Below, in pieces: positions 13,124 to 24,684 of a DNA stretch of 64,000 nucleotides. The notes below the pieces were generated by a model. It worked only from the letters and a program-made list of their open reading frames with translations. It made no database searches and was not told the DNA's origin. The stretch spans positions 11,312,501 through 11,376,500 of the forward strand of contig CM072336.1 in NCBI GenBank assembly GCA_036874045.1. Direction: 5' to 3'. Source of the DNA: Cymodocea nodosa. Its lineage: Eukaryota > Streptophyta > Magnoliopsida > Alismatales > Cymodoceaceae. Both the position numbers and the translations under genes were made by a program. How positions within the stretch are numbered: the stretch's first letter is position 1; the number at the start of each line of letters is the position of its first letter.

Positions 13124-13141
13124 ATGGAAAGCTTCAGACTG
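13124..13141 (+). other. Possible short first coding exon of the F-box unit
   Basis: An ATG at 13124 opens six codons that end exactly at a consensus splice donor (G|GTATGT at 13141/13142). In the nested copy the same six codons (21767-21784) run directly into sequence matching 14695 of this copy, with no intervening segment. That copy comparison is the main support for calling it an exon. Confidence 0.5.
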
Positions 13142-14694
13142 GTATGTAATTAATCATCTGTTATTTATTTATGAGCACATGGACTCCTTCTCTAAGCACT
13201 AAACGATTAGTAAGAACATCTACCCAGGAATTTTCATTGCAAAGGAGTACTGAAAAATTTTCTGAACTAAACTTTAACAAAATTCTTTGAGGTGTAGCTA
13301 ACCTTTCTTTAAAAGAGAACGTAGAGATGACTGCTCCAATAGAAAAACCATTAGGAGAAATTCTGTATCCTGAATTAGTTGATGAACCTTCATGTATTCA
13401 ATTGCCAAACTTTAAGGGAGATAAGTTTGAACTGAAATCTAATTATATTAGTCAATTGCCACATTTTCATGGATTAGAAAGAGAGGATGCCTATTATTTC
13501 CTTAGAGAATTTAATGAAGTTTGTCAAATGATGAAAATGTAGAACATGAGTATAGATGCTATTAAACTTAGATATATCCCTTTTTCTTTAAAAGACACAG
13601 CTAAGAGATGATTGTATACTTTGTCGCCTGATTCAATTTCTACATGAACTGAATTTTACTTTGTTTTTCTAGAAAAAATATTATCCAACACATCAAACGA
13701 TTAAAAAGAAAAAAGAAATATTAATGTGTAGCCAAAAACAGGGTGAATCATTTTGGAAATATTTTGAAAGATTTAAAGATTTACTAACTCAATGTCCACA
13801 TCATGCAATGAGTAAAGCACAACTAATAGGTATAATTTATGAAAGCATAGATGTTTCAACGAAATCTTTATTAGAATCTACTTGTCAAAATGGATTTTTA
13901 AAATTATGTAGTGAAGAAGCATGGGCATATTTAGAAAACTTTGCAAAAAAAACTACACAGTGGGAAAACTCAACTGAAGCTATTGTAGATAAAAAAGTAC
14001 TGCCAAGAGGAATGCATGAAATAGATTCAAGTACTATGCTTTAGGTGAAATTAATTGAATTAACAAAGAAAATAGAAGAGTTATCATTAAATCAAAAGCT
14101 AGCAGAAAAGAATGCAAACATAAATGATTTAGATATTATTTATGCTAGAAACCAGAGAGATAACTTGGGAAATTCTTATAATCCTAGTTGGAGAAATCAC
14201 TCGAATTTATCTTAGAGAAACAACAATTTCCAGGGAGGAGAAAATGTAAATGAGAAGAATATAAGTTATGAAGCATTACTGGAACAAGGATCTAGAATAG
14301 AGAAATTAGAAAAGATAATCCAACAATTAAACAATCGTCTAGATTTTGTATTTGGAAATACTACAACTCAAAATCAGAATAGAAATATACCACTTAGACA
14401 GAAGAAACTAATGGAAGTTAGACCTACTGAAGGATTGCCAATACAAGCAATACCTAATCCTATCAATAGAACGGTTAATGACATTGATACCTTTCTGGGA
14501 GGGTAGCTGAATGAAACAACATATCTGAAGCAACTATCTGTATATATATATGTTTTTATTTATAGTTAATAGTATCGTAGAGTTAGTCCTTAACACAACG
14601 AACTTAGTCTGTTGAGTTATGCCTTAACTCCACGAGGGTGTGCAGTAGTTATGTTAATTTTTGTCTCTGCTAAATTTTTGTTTGTGTTATACAG
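13142..14694 (+). other. Intron-like GT...AG segment containing the Gag capsid half
   Basis: The left border is GTATGTAATT and the right border is TTTGTGTTATACAG, a T-rich tract ending in CAG. The related nested copy lacks exactly this segment, and the codon phase either side of the borders is the same. This is what a copy made from spliced RNA would look like. Splicing is documented in other plant Ty3 elements (Ogre; subgenomic envelope RNA of BAGY-2). The alternative is that the segment was gained by the outer copy through a precise insertion; no target-site duplication was noticed. Confidence 0.55.
13327..14506 (+). pseudogene. Athila Gag, capsid half, displaced downstream of pol (fossil)
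   Basis: The start contains the Athila capsid pattern CIQLPNFKGDKFELKSNYI, then LPHFHGLEREDAYYFLREF. Next come QGESFWKYFERFKDLLTQCPHH and an EEAWAYLENFAKKTTQW block, which are standard Retrotrans_gag features. A NSYNPSWRNHSN segment and a coiled coil follow (EQGSRIEKLEKIIQQLNNRL). The zinc knuckle that normally sits between capsid and NPSWRNH is not in this part; one is present at the start of the 5' ORF instead. Broken, with several breaks. It lies wholly inside the intron-like segment. Confidence 0.75.
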
Positions 14695-15439
14695 AATCGA
14701 CAAATGGAATTGATGCAATTACTGTTGGATGCACTAAGGGAAGTACTAAGTAATTTATCAGCTAAAGATCTGTGCAGGTTGTGTTGTGTATCAAAGGAAA
14801 TTAAAGACTATATTGAAGAAAAATATTTTCAGGGACTACAAGCTGTAAAAATGACTAAGATTAGAGATGGATTCATATGGAGGTCATTTAATCGTAGTTC
14901 AATTAACCATGAATATCTGGCTCTGGAAGAAACTACTAGAATTTCACCCAATACATTAGAAGGAATAGATCATATTATGGGGATAGATGAATGATTCATC
15001 ATATACAGGACAAGACCAAGGTATGCAAGTCTATTACCTGATATTTTGATAAGAAATCCTATAACAAAAGAAGAATGGTATATAGGAAGACCCAATAGAT
15101 ATGAAGTACCAACTATAAATTGTGGATCGGCTTTAATATTTTCTGATAAAAATTCTACAATTCCTGAAAAATTATATTATTGGAGACTTACAGAAAATTG
15201 GGGTGAATGTTTACGCTTAAGTGTGTATAATTTTCTGAATAGATTTTGGAATGAAAATATTATGATATATCTAGGACAGAAATCATTAATTAACCAAACA
15301 CATGTCATACTTGATGGATATGTATATCTAGTCACAGATATATTAATAGCATTTGGATCTGATTTATACATAGTGAGCATAGACAGTTATAATGAAAATA
15401 TATAAATTTTACCTATACCGAGAGAAATAGCTAAACCAC
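14695..15439 (+). pseudogene. F-box protein gene carried by the Athila element, 5' part (outer copy)
   Basis: The N-terminus has a recognisable F-box: REVLSNLSAKDLCRLCCVSK, then KDYIEEKYF, close to the LP..L...L....L..VC+.W pattern. Downstream is an F-box-associated style repeat, PDILIRNPITKEEWYIGRPN, and a beta-rich C-terminal region. F-box proteins normally join SKP1-Cullin ubiquitin ligases and choose substrates. The frame is interrupted at 15440 by the nested Athila copy and resumes at 26554. It lies between the Gag capsid part and the 3' LTR, and the same gene is in the nested copy and the third copy. The origin is probably capture of a host gene. Broken, with a couple of breaks besides the insertion. 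Confidence 0.7.
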
Positions 15440-17303
15440 TGTTTAGAATGAAAAAGTGCATATTATTAACGGTTAAATAATGGTTAATTACATAATATTT
15501 AGCTTACCATATGAGAATTAAGCCATTATGTTATAATTGCACTGTTATATGCTTTAATTGAAGAATTTGCTTAATTTTAAGGAATTAATGTTAATTTAGT
15601 ACATTTATGAACTGTCGGTAAGTTGCAGGTTGTGAAATTCTTAAGTATCCGAATTTTTTGATATTTCGATAGTTATGTTTAACATATCGAACAAATTCGG
15701 ACAGTTATGTTTAACAAACCGAATATGCATCGGATAGTTAGACCTGTAACTCTCCGAAATGTTATTTTATGTTTAAACTGCTGCTGACACGTGTCGAGAT
15801 CTAGTAGATTTACTTAAGTTATAACTCGTTAAGTTAGCATAACTGCATGCATTGAGTTACATAAATATACACTAAGGTAACGTGTTAGGTTAGCAACTTA
15901 TTTCTTTATTGCATGTATTTTATAGTTATTTTCCAAAATGCCACTGTAACGGTTGCAGGAACAAACAGTTGGAAGGAAAAACCATGTTTGCACGTATCAC
16001 GCAGGAATTCAATCGTGCATGGAAAAGGAAGCATCATCGTTGATCTAAGGGAAGGAAATCCAACCGATCATTCAAGTAGAAGCAGTTACTACTAAAGAAA
16101 TATAAAAGAAAAGAAGAAAAAAAGAAGAAAGTGTGATCGATGGACGGCCAGTGTATACAGAGGAGGAGCACTAAGCTTTTTGCAGACAGTATAGGCGATT
16201 CTCCGAAGTATCACACCAACCATCGTTATCACCACCATAATCACCAATCATCAGAGGTCTGTGAGGATACTTGCCTGATGTTTGGTCAATTCCGAGTCAA
16301 ACACAGTGCTTGATAACCACTGTGAGGAGTGATCGCGTCGCGGGAAGGGAAGCCATTTTCGCCAAGCGCCAACTCATATTTCAGGAGATCATAAAGCTTT
16401 TACCCTTGGCTTCAGGTTGATGCCTGTATACTAAAGAGGAGATTATCTTGCAATTCTGGACTCGCGATTCTATAGGGAGAGGAGACAAAATTGTAAGTGG
16501 TTTAATTTTCAATGGTGTAATCGCGTTGCAAGTAGTGTCGGAAGTATTTACTGTCAAGTGAGATTACTTTACATTTCACCTTTCGCCCATTTCCATGTTC
16601 ACATCAAAACAAAAATACCAAAAACAATTTATCTTTGTTTGTATGTTGTATTTAAGTGTTGTATTATTTGTGTTGTATCGTGATTAATGTTATCTGTATC
16701 AGTTTTATGATTATTTTATGTTAGTTTTAATTTTACAATTTACTGAAATTGGTTCGTACAAAAAACTTAAAGATTTTAATGGTTACTGTTTGAATCATCT
16801 GAATGTTAGTATTGCTTAATGATAAATCCAATGTTAACTAGCATTAAAAGCTTAATTGATGTTATTTACAATCTGTGGAATCGCCCAATGGTTGGCCAAA
16901 TTCCTCTATAAATAGTAGTATTATAAAGAAGAGACAGGCTCGTAGAGTTAACATAAGTCCACGAGGATAGTCCGTTGAGTTAGCCATAACTTAACGAACT
17001 TAGTCCGTTGAGTTAACTGTAACTCAACGGAGTGCTTATTGAATATAAATTTGAATACTTCAAAATCAAACATTTCTTAAATTCGTCAGAAATTCCCTAT
17101 GGGATCGACCTATACTTGCACACTAATACAATAGACACTGTACACTTGCAGTTAAAGTACAAATTGGAATTAATATCTTAATTGTATTAAAGGTTGTTTG
17201 TTTACTTCTAAAAGAAAGAATAGGCATAAAGATAAATTAACTAAGTAAAAATAGAAGTAACAAATCCATGTTTTTCTAGTGTAGTGGTGGGAAAACCCAA
17301 ACA
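15440..17303 (+). repeat. 5' LTR of the nested Athila copy
   Basis: It starts TGTTTAGAATG and ends CCCAAACA. A TATA box lies at 16907-16914 and dyad repeats at 16940-17035. A GTAAGT follows gagacaaaatt near 16492. Confidence 0.9.
16907..16914 (+). promoter_or_regulatory. LTR promoter TATA box
   Basis: TATAAATA stands in the context tcctcTATAAATAG, with ccaatgg about 20 bp upstream as a CAAT-like box. It is conserved in the LTRs at 26152-26159, 44730-44737 and, on the minus strand, 60478-60485. It places the LTR transcription start about 1.5 kb into the LTR. Confidence 0.7.
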
Positions 17304-17310
17304 AGTTTTA

Positions 17311-17328
17311 TGGTGCCGTTGCTGGGGA
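17311..17328 (+). other. Primer binding site (tRNA-Asp), nested copy
   Basis: TGGTGCCGTTGCTGGGGA lies 7 bp after the LTR end. It is a slightly decayed form of the tRNA-Asp primer site of the outer copy. GAATT repeats follow it. Confidence 0.85.
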
Positions 17329-17442
17329 ATTGAATTGAATTGAGTCGAAGTGAATTGAATTGAATTGAATAGATATAAGCAACTGTTAGAGCTGTTTTAT
17401 TTTAATAGCCAGAGTTGTGTGTTTTCTTCTGTAATTGAGAAT

Positions 17443-18371
17443 ATGGCATATGCTTATGCTCAAAGATTTCTGAAACCTTTAATTAGCATATGTGAATTCT
17501 GCAATTCTAAAGGACACGACATTTCTGATTGTTTGAAATTGAGACATTTACAGATTGTTAGATCTCATGAACAACAAATGAATTATCCTCAATATAATAC
17601 AGCCGAGTATGAGAATCCTATAGTTTACCCAACTGATGGTCAGTATAGAATGTGTAATATGATGAGAAACACTGAAGTTTAGGATAGCTATGACAGACTA
17701 GAGCATAGTATAGAGCAAAATCTGGACAAACTGGAATACTTTGTGTGTCAACAACAATAAGTCAACTGATTAAACTATAGAGAGGCATATTCAGAACCTA
17801 AACAGGATATAATTTACGAAACTGAAAAGGCCATAAAGAAAATTGATCAAAAATTGAATGCAATGAAATTAGATGATCTGGAAACAAAATTAAAAGCATT
17901 AGACAAAAATGCAATGAAAATACAAGTTTTGCAACAGGACAATGAAAATTATAATGTTATAAACCTGCACAACTTGCAAAATATACAACAAACAGAAAAC
18001 ACAAATGTAAGAGAATTTAAAGAATGCACTTTAAAACTAAAAACAATTGAAGATCATAATCATGAAAATGATATACAAAAACATCATGAAAGTAACGAAA
18101 ATCTGGAATATGTATGTGTAACATTAAGATCTGGAACTGATATACCACCAAGAACTCAAAATGAAAATGATATGAAGGTGGACAAGAGTAAAAATCAAAA
18201 TGATAATGAAAATGTAATAGCTGAAAATCTAGAAATCACTGAAGAACAATCTGAATCTGCAATTGAAGCTAAAAATGATCAAACAAATCAACTGAAAGAA
18301 AAAGAGTCTTTGAAATCAAAATCTTTAGCACCCTATCCTGAAAGATTACAACAAACAATTCCTGAAAAATA
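17443..18371 (+). pseudogene. Athila Gag, nucleocapsid and C-terminal half (nested copy, fossil)
   Basis: It shows the same layout as the outer copy: MAYAYAQRFLKP, CCHC knuckle CEFCNSKGHDISDC, Asn/Glu-rich coiled region, VTLRSGTDIPPRTQ, then PYPERLQQTIPEK. It also begins without a capsid domain, which shows that the split layout is inherited and not an accident of the outer copy. Broken, with a few breaks. Confidence 0.78.
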
Positions 18372-18499
18372 AGAAAAAATTAGAGAAATTTTTGAAAAAG
18401 TATAAGTTAACATTCCTTTGTTAGATCTATTGCAGAATATGTCACCTTGTGCTAAATTTCTGAAGGATTGATGTACTAAGAAAAGAGAGCGAAAAGTTC

Positions 18500-20249
18500 T
18501 TAGAAAGGTCTTTTTAGCTGAGCAAAGTAGTTCCCTATTTCTGCCACAAATTCCTAAAAAGTTATCTGATCCTGGAATCCCTGTTATATCATGCACCATA
18601 GGAAATACCATTCTAGAAAGAACCTTAATAGACTTAGGTGCAGGTATAAATGTTATGCCAAGTGATATATTTGCATCCTTAGGATTAGAAGGCTTAACTC
18701 CTACTAGTACGGTTATTCAATTAGCTGATAGAAGTATAAGATACCCTAGAGGAAAAATAGAGGATGTCTTAATTAAAATCAAGAATTTTATATATCCTAT
18801 TGATATTGTAATTTTGGATTCCCAACAAATTAAGCATAAAAATAGTGATACATCTTTAATTTTGGGAAGACCATTTTTAGCAACATCAGGAGCTGTTATA
18901 AATTGTAAAACTAGAGTAATGAAGTTAGCATATGGTAATGAGGATACTTAATTAAATACTTTCAAACCAGAAAGGTTTGAGGAGTTAGAAATGTCCTTAC
19001 ATACCATAGACTTTTTAGAGGATGAAGGAGATATGTTAGATGATGTGATTCAAGAAGAATTAAATAGGCAAATCAATTCTAAAACTTTAGAGGAAAGTGA
19101 AAGCATAAATATAGAAGGAGATCGGGAAGAAATTAATTTAAAAAATGATGATGTTCAATTAGGAGCTCTAGCTTCTGATGGGCAGCATTTAGAATTAAAA
19201 CTTTTACCTCCTGAATTAACCTATATATTTCTAGAAGATAAACGGACTTGTCCAATCATAATTGCTTCAGATTTAAAAGAGGATCAAATAGCTAAATTAA
19301 AAGATGTAGTAAAAAGTTATAAAGAAGCAATAGGATGGACTATGACTGATATAAAAGGATTAAGTTCAACTTTATGCTGTCACCGCATATATTTAGAAGA
19401 GAATGCTAAACCTATTAGAATTCCTGAGAGGAGATTAAATCCAAACCTTAAAGAAGTAGTCAGGAAGGAAATAGTTAAATGGTTAGATAATGATATAATT
19501 TATCCGATTTCTAATAGCTCGTGGGTTAGTCCAATCCATGTAGTTCCCAAGAAATCAGGATTAACAGTTATTAGGAATGAAAGTCAAGACTTGATACCTA
19601 CTAGAATTCAATCAGGCTGGAGAGTATGTATAAACTATAGAAAGCTGAATGCTGTGACTAGGAAAGATCATTTTCCCTTACCTTTATAGATCAAATGCTG
19701 GAAAGATTAGCAGGACAAGAATATTTTTGTTTCCTAGACGGGTATTCAGGGTATAATCAAATTCCAGTAGCATTAGAGGATCAAGAGAAAACAACTTTCA
19801 CCTGTCCTAATGGAACTTATGCTTTTAAAAGAATGCCATTCGGATTATGCAATGCGCCAGCTACCTTTCAAAGGTGTGTGTAGGGCATATTTACTGGAAT
19901 GACTGAAGAATTTTTAGAAATATTTATGGATGATTTTACTATAAGAGAAAAAGAGAAAATTAAATTCTGGCATGATAGAAAAATTATTCCTAAAAGCTTT
20001 GAAATAGTACAAGTATATATTTATATGGCTAGACTCCATAACCATCTAGGAAAATTAAGATCTAGATGGGCAGGACCTTACATAGTTTGAAATGTTTATC
20101 CCTATGGAGCTATTGAAATTGAAAATCCTAAAAATCAGAATATATTTAAAGTAAATGGACAAAGACTTAAACCTATTCTGAAAACACCAAAAAGCTCCTT
20201 TGCAATTATAGAAGAAGTCAGAGTAGAGGACTACTCGAGCTTTACTTAG
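18500..20249 (+). pseudogene. Athila pol remnants (nested copy, fossil)
   Basis: The protease (LIDLGAGINVMP at about 18630, [10 protein letters not shown]) and the first part of reverse transcriptase ([22 protein letters not shown]) are recognisable. The integrase C-terminal block (GKLRSRWAGPYIV) ends at 20249. Most of the middle of pol is absent. It is more than 90 percent similar to the outer copy by eye. Broken. Confidence 0.8.
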
Positions 20250-20267
20250 TAAGAAATCAGTTTTTAT

Positions 20268-20301
<34 letters not shown>

Positions 20302-20820
20302 CATTAAAAATATATATAAAACATAAAAATAGTTGTGGTTCAACTGACTGGATCTATCGGTATGACCGAAACATTAAAACAATTGTATATTAATTTTCAG
20401 AAAAAAATATTGGTTTTACCGAAACATAGTATCAGTTCAACCGAAAGAAAAATAAAAAAATAAAAAATATTTAGGTTTGACTGAAGCATAGTATCGGTTA
20501 AACCAGCAAAAAAATTGTATATTAATTTTCAGAAAAAAAATATTGGTTTTACCGAAACATTGTATCGGTTCAACCGAAAGAAAAATAAAAAAAATAAAAA
20601 ATATTTAGGTCTGACCGAAGCATAGTATCGGTTAAACCGGTAAAAAAACAAAAAAACTATTCTCTGTAATATTTTTATTATTATATTTGCTTGTACGAGG
20701 AGTCCGTTGAGTTACGCTTAACTCAACGAGCTTACTCCATTGAGTCTTGAGTTAGTCAACGAGCTTATTCCGTTGAGTTAACTGTAACTCAACAGAGTAC
20801 TGTAGCTAAGACCTAAAATT
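20250..20820 (+). repeat. Post-pol palindrome and TA-repeat block (nested copy)
   Basis: A TA microsatellite (20268-20300) is followed by a duplicated unit of about 160 bp. Each unit holds TCGGTTCAACCGA-type palindromes and the run ggtttgactgaagcatagtatcggttaaaccg. CGTTGAGTTA dyads follow at 20695-20790. The repeats are longer here than at 10385-10690. Confidence 0.7.
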
Positions 20821-21784
20821 AGAAAAACTCTAGAAGGAAGTAGATGAATTTAGGCATAGAGATTAAATTGTATTGTTCGTCTACTTGTGTAAAATTGTAT
20901 GAAATTGTATGGTGTACTTGTAATGTAATTGATTCATATTAATGAATATAATTTTTCAGATGCAATTTTCATACGTATTTGGATGTGAAATGAATGAAAT
21001 TTATTGAATATTATGTAATTTGTGGAACTTTATGAATATGTAACAGATTTACAATTTGCTGAATGACAGGATAACTGCTTAAAAATTTCTGCATGTTATA
21101 AGGTAAAATGTAAATTCTGCATAACATAAAATGACCTGCAAGTTAAATCTTTATATAATGTTCAGATTTAAATATATTTTAATCAAAATGAGGCATTAAT
21201 GACATAGATTTAACTTTATTACAGTTAGCAAAATGAAAAACAAAGAAAAAAAAATAGAATAAAAAACTTACGAGAGTGAAACTTAGAAGTTGCCAAGTGT
21301 TAACTTAACGAAGTAAGTCCGTTGAGTTAACCGTAACTCCACGAGGTCAGTAATATAATATAAGGTCACTCCGTTGAGTTATCTGTAACTCAACGAAGTT
21401 AGTCCATGGAGTTAGCAATAGTAACCGACTGTGTTCTGTTGAGTAATCTGTAACTCAACGAGGTTAGTTCGTGGATTAAGCAGAACGGTTATTCTTTCAA
21501 CCACAAATGAAACTTCGTTAGTTTAGCGGTTACCAAAATTTGAAATTAGTAGTGGTACACATACCCATAAAAATAGGAACCACGATGCACGTTGCAAGAC
21601 ACGTTCTTACAACGAGATTTATTCACTTTATGGATGCGTAGTATATATATGAAACAGAATGTTATTTACGAGTTACCAGTACTTTTAAAAGAAAGGAGAA
21701 AGTGTTGGAGGAACTGGAAGGAGAAGCAGCTAATTCAACCTTCATCCGACAACAAATATTTATAGAATGGAAAGCTTCAGACTA
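20821..21784 (+). other. Noncoding leader of the F-box unit (nested copy)
   Basis: It matches 12165-13141 of the outer copy: the end of the third ORF, the A+T trailer, four dyads (21300-21475), a TATA-like tatatatat (21642-21650) and the six codons before the splice donor. From 21785 it continues with sequence equal to 14695 of the outer copy. Confidence 0.6.
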
Positions 21785-22933
21785 AATCGACAAATAGAAT
21801 TAATGTAATTACCGTTGGATGCACTAAGGGAAATACTAAGTAACTTGTCAGCTAAAGATCTGTGTAGACTGTGTTGTGTATCAAAGGAAATTAAAGACTG
21901 TATTGAAGAAAAATATTTTCAGGGACTACAAGCTGCAAAAATGACTAAGATTAGAGATGGATTCATATGTAGGTCATTTAATCGTAGTTCAAATACCCAT
22001 GAATATCTGGCTATGGAAGAAACTACTAGAATTCCACCCAATGCATTAGAAGGAATGAGTCATATTATGGGAATAGATGAAGGATTAATCATATACAAGA
22101 TGAGACCAAGGTATGCAAGTTTATCATTACCTGATATTTTGATAAGAAATCCTATAACAGGAGAAGAATGGAATATAGGAAGACCTAATAGATTTGAAGC
22201 ACCAACTGTAAATTGTGGGTCAGCTTTAATATTTTCTGATAAAAATTCTACAATTCCTGAAAAATTATATTATTAGAGACTTATAGGAAATTGGGGTGAA
22301 GATTTACACTTAAGTGTGTATAATTTTCTGAACAGATATTGGAATGAAAACATTATAATATATCTAGGACAGAAATCATTAATTAACCAAACACATGTCA
22401 TACTTGATGGATATATCTATTTAGTCACGGAGATATCATTAGCATATGGATCTGATTTATACATAGTAAGCATAGACAGTTATGATGATTATATAGAAAT
22501 TTTACCTATACCGAGTGAAATAGCTAAACCACCATCTGCAGAATTTATTGAAATTCAAATAGGAATGTGGTATAATGAAGAAGATGATCCTACTTTATGT
22601 CTGATAAGATGGTGGGATGAACTGATGAAATTTCAAATATGGATTATGGAAGACACGAATGAATGGAAGTGGGAAGAGAAGTATATTGAAATAGATGTAG
22701 AAATAGAAACTGCTACATTACCTTGGAACCAAAAAGGATCCCTTGCTGCATTACATATCATTAATGGTAATACACTCATATTTGGAATTTATAATATATT
22801 ACATGTTTACAAATTAAAAAGGAACAAGAACTGCATTAAAATAGAATTAATAGCAAGAAGAACTATGCCTAAAAAGTTTGCTTGGACTGATACATTTATT
22901 CCATTTGTTTCTACTTTTCAATCATGTTCTTAA
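21785..22933 (+). pseudogene. F-box protein gene carried by the Athila element (nested copy)
   Basis: This copy is not split by an insertion and shows the full layout, about 380 codons. The F-box lies near the start (REILSNLSAKDLCRLCCVSK, EEKYF) and the F-box-associated segment (PDILIRNPITGEEWNIGRPN) around codon 120. The C-terminal half is beta-rich and acidic (WWDELMKFQIWIMEDTNEWK, TLPWNQKGSLAALHI, LIARRTMPKKFAWTD) and ends FQSCS at 22933. Most differences from the other copies look silent or conservative by eye, and long stretches remain open. A beta-propeller-like substrate domain is a reasonable guess for the C-terminus. Broken, with about two or three breaks. Confidence 0.7.
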
Positions 22934-24670
22934 GCTGTGATTTTGTGTGTTTAACGTTGTGTATTCTGCATTTATTTTTAGAGAAAAAAAAAAAAAATTT
23001 GAAGTTTTCATGTTCATTTTATAAAAAAAAAAACAAACAAAATAAAATATCAATCCAGTTTGTTGGTATCTGTTCTGGAAGCTAACTGGCTTGCTTGTGA
23101 GCCACCAAAGGTATAGGAGCCTGGGTTCCACACAAGACACTAATTTATTAATATATGTTAAATGTTATTTTGTTTTATATTCTATGTTTATCTGGGAATG
23201 AAAAGTTTTTCAGAATCAAAAATTGGAATATGCATAAAGAGATACAAATGGAACAAGGTATGTAACCAATTACTTATCCTAAATTTTAAATCAAACAAAA
23301 CTTTATTCATGCCTGCTACAATTACTGTACTTATTGTCAAATCTTTTACATTGAGGACAATGCAAAATGTAGGTATGGGGGAGAGGTAATTAAAGTAACA
23401 GCCATGTAAGTTTGTTAATTAAAGGAATTAAAATGGTACTGCAAAGTTTTGAGGAAATTGAAAATTTTTATGAACTTGCTGTAACTATCCGATAATTGAG
23501 ACTGTAAAATTTTTATAAACTGCTTGAATGTTATATTTAGAAGGCTATAGAAGATGTTATAGAATTTATTATTTATGTAAATCTAGATATAGTATCTTAT
23601 GATTTTTCTGAATTTCATGAGTTTAACAGTTTCACAATTTTAAAATGAAATCAGAATATTTAATGCTTAATCAGAAAATTATCTGAAGTCCTAAAGGAGC
23701 TGAGATGTGAATTCTAGATTAAATGAAACACATATGACGAAAGATACATTTACTTTGACTGATTGGACTTGTACAATGATTTATGTGTAGATCTTATTAA
23801 ACTACAGATAAAGTATGAGCTTATTGTTATGGATTCATATTTTTAATAAATGATAGAAGCAGTATTATATGAGATTGGTGTTTTACTGCATCTGTATTAA
23901 TGAAATACATGCATATACAGTATGTGATTAATGCTTTGTTTTGTGTGTGCATTTACTTTTAGAAAAAAAAAAAAAAACTTTGATTGTTTATTAACTTGTT
24001 TGATCACGAGCCTTTTGTACTTGAGGAGATAGGTATGTAAGGATTGTTGACCTGAAAAAGGACTCTGAAAATCTGGCAACCTAAGATCCTGATTAGATTT
24101 GGGATTGTTGACTAAAAGCTCGTTACATGGGTACATTAGAAAGCTCTTGTTTGATTCAAGCTTGTCAAATTAACTTTTAAAGTACACAAAAAAAAAAAAA
24201 CATATATTGTTCTGAAAAGATACAATTGTTTTGTGAAATACAGATATCTTATGAATCGAGTATATTTTTTGGTATCTAGAATTGCAAAAATATGAATCTG
24301 GAATTGACTTTTGAAGTTGTTTAATGGAAATACAATTCTTTATTCTACTTGTCTTAATCAGATTGAATTGGATTGCACTTTGATTCGTATGTTGTTGAAA
24401 TTTCTTCTAGAAAACTTATTTGAAAATTCAAGATTATAGATGATGAAAAGAAGAACAAACGATAATATAATTAACACCTATATGAAGATGATATACTTTG
24501 TATGTAATTTACATATATTCTAAATATCTTTACAGGTTGATTACTGAAACATACAAAATATATGTTTATGCTGAACAGAAGAAAAAAAACAAAAGGGGAA
24601 GAATTAATTCTAGCACTTTTTGAAAGACAAATTAATTAGACCTTAGTTTGCTAAGGGACTAGCAAAATTT
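22934..24670 (+). other. Conserved 3' noncoding tail of the Athila family (nested copy)
   Basis: A+T-rich with poly-A runs (22983-22997, 23963-23977, 24188-24200) and no coding frame. It contains gaggacaatgcaaaatgt followed by a second polypurine run, aggtatgggggagagg (23371-23386), about 1.3 kb before the true tract. The same tail is at 26955-28718 and, on the minus strand, 62000-63726. Confidence 0.6.
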
Positions 24671-24684
24671 AGGTATGGGGGAAG
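24671..24684 (+). other. Polypurine tract of the nested Athila copy
   Basis: AGGTATGGGGGAAG lies directly before the TG of the 3' LTR at 24685. It serves as plus-strand primer in LTR elements. Confidence 0.85.

Noticed and set aside
14695-22933. The F-box frames as ordinary host genes
   Set aside because: All copies lie between the LTRs of the same retroelement family at the same relative position, flanked by the element's conserved noncoding tail.
23062-23130. tRNA-like element in the Athila 3' tail (gggttccacacaag resembles a B box)
   Set aside because: No cloverleaf could be drawn and no A box lies at the right distance.
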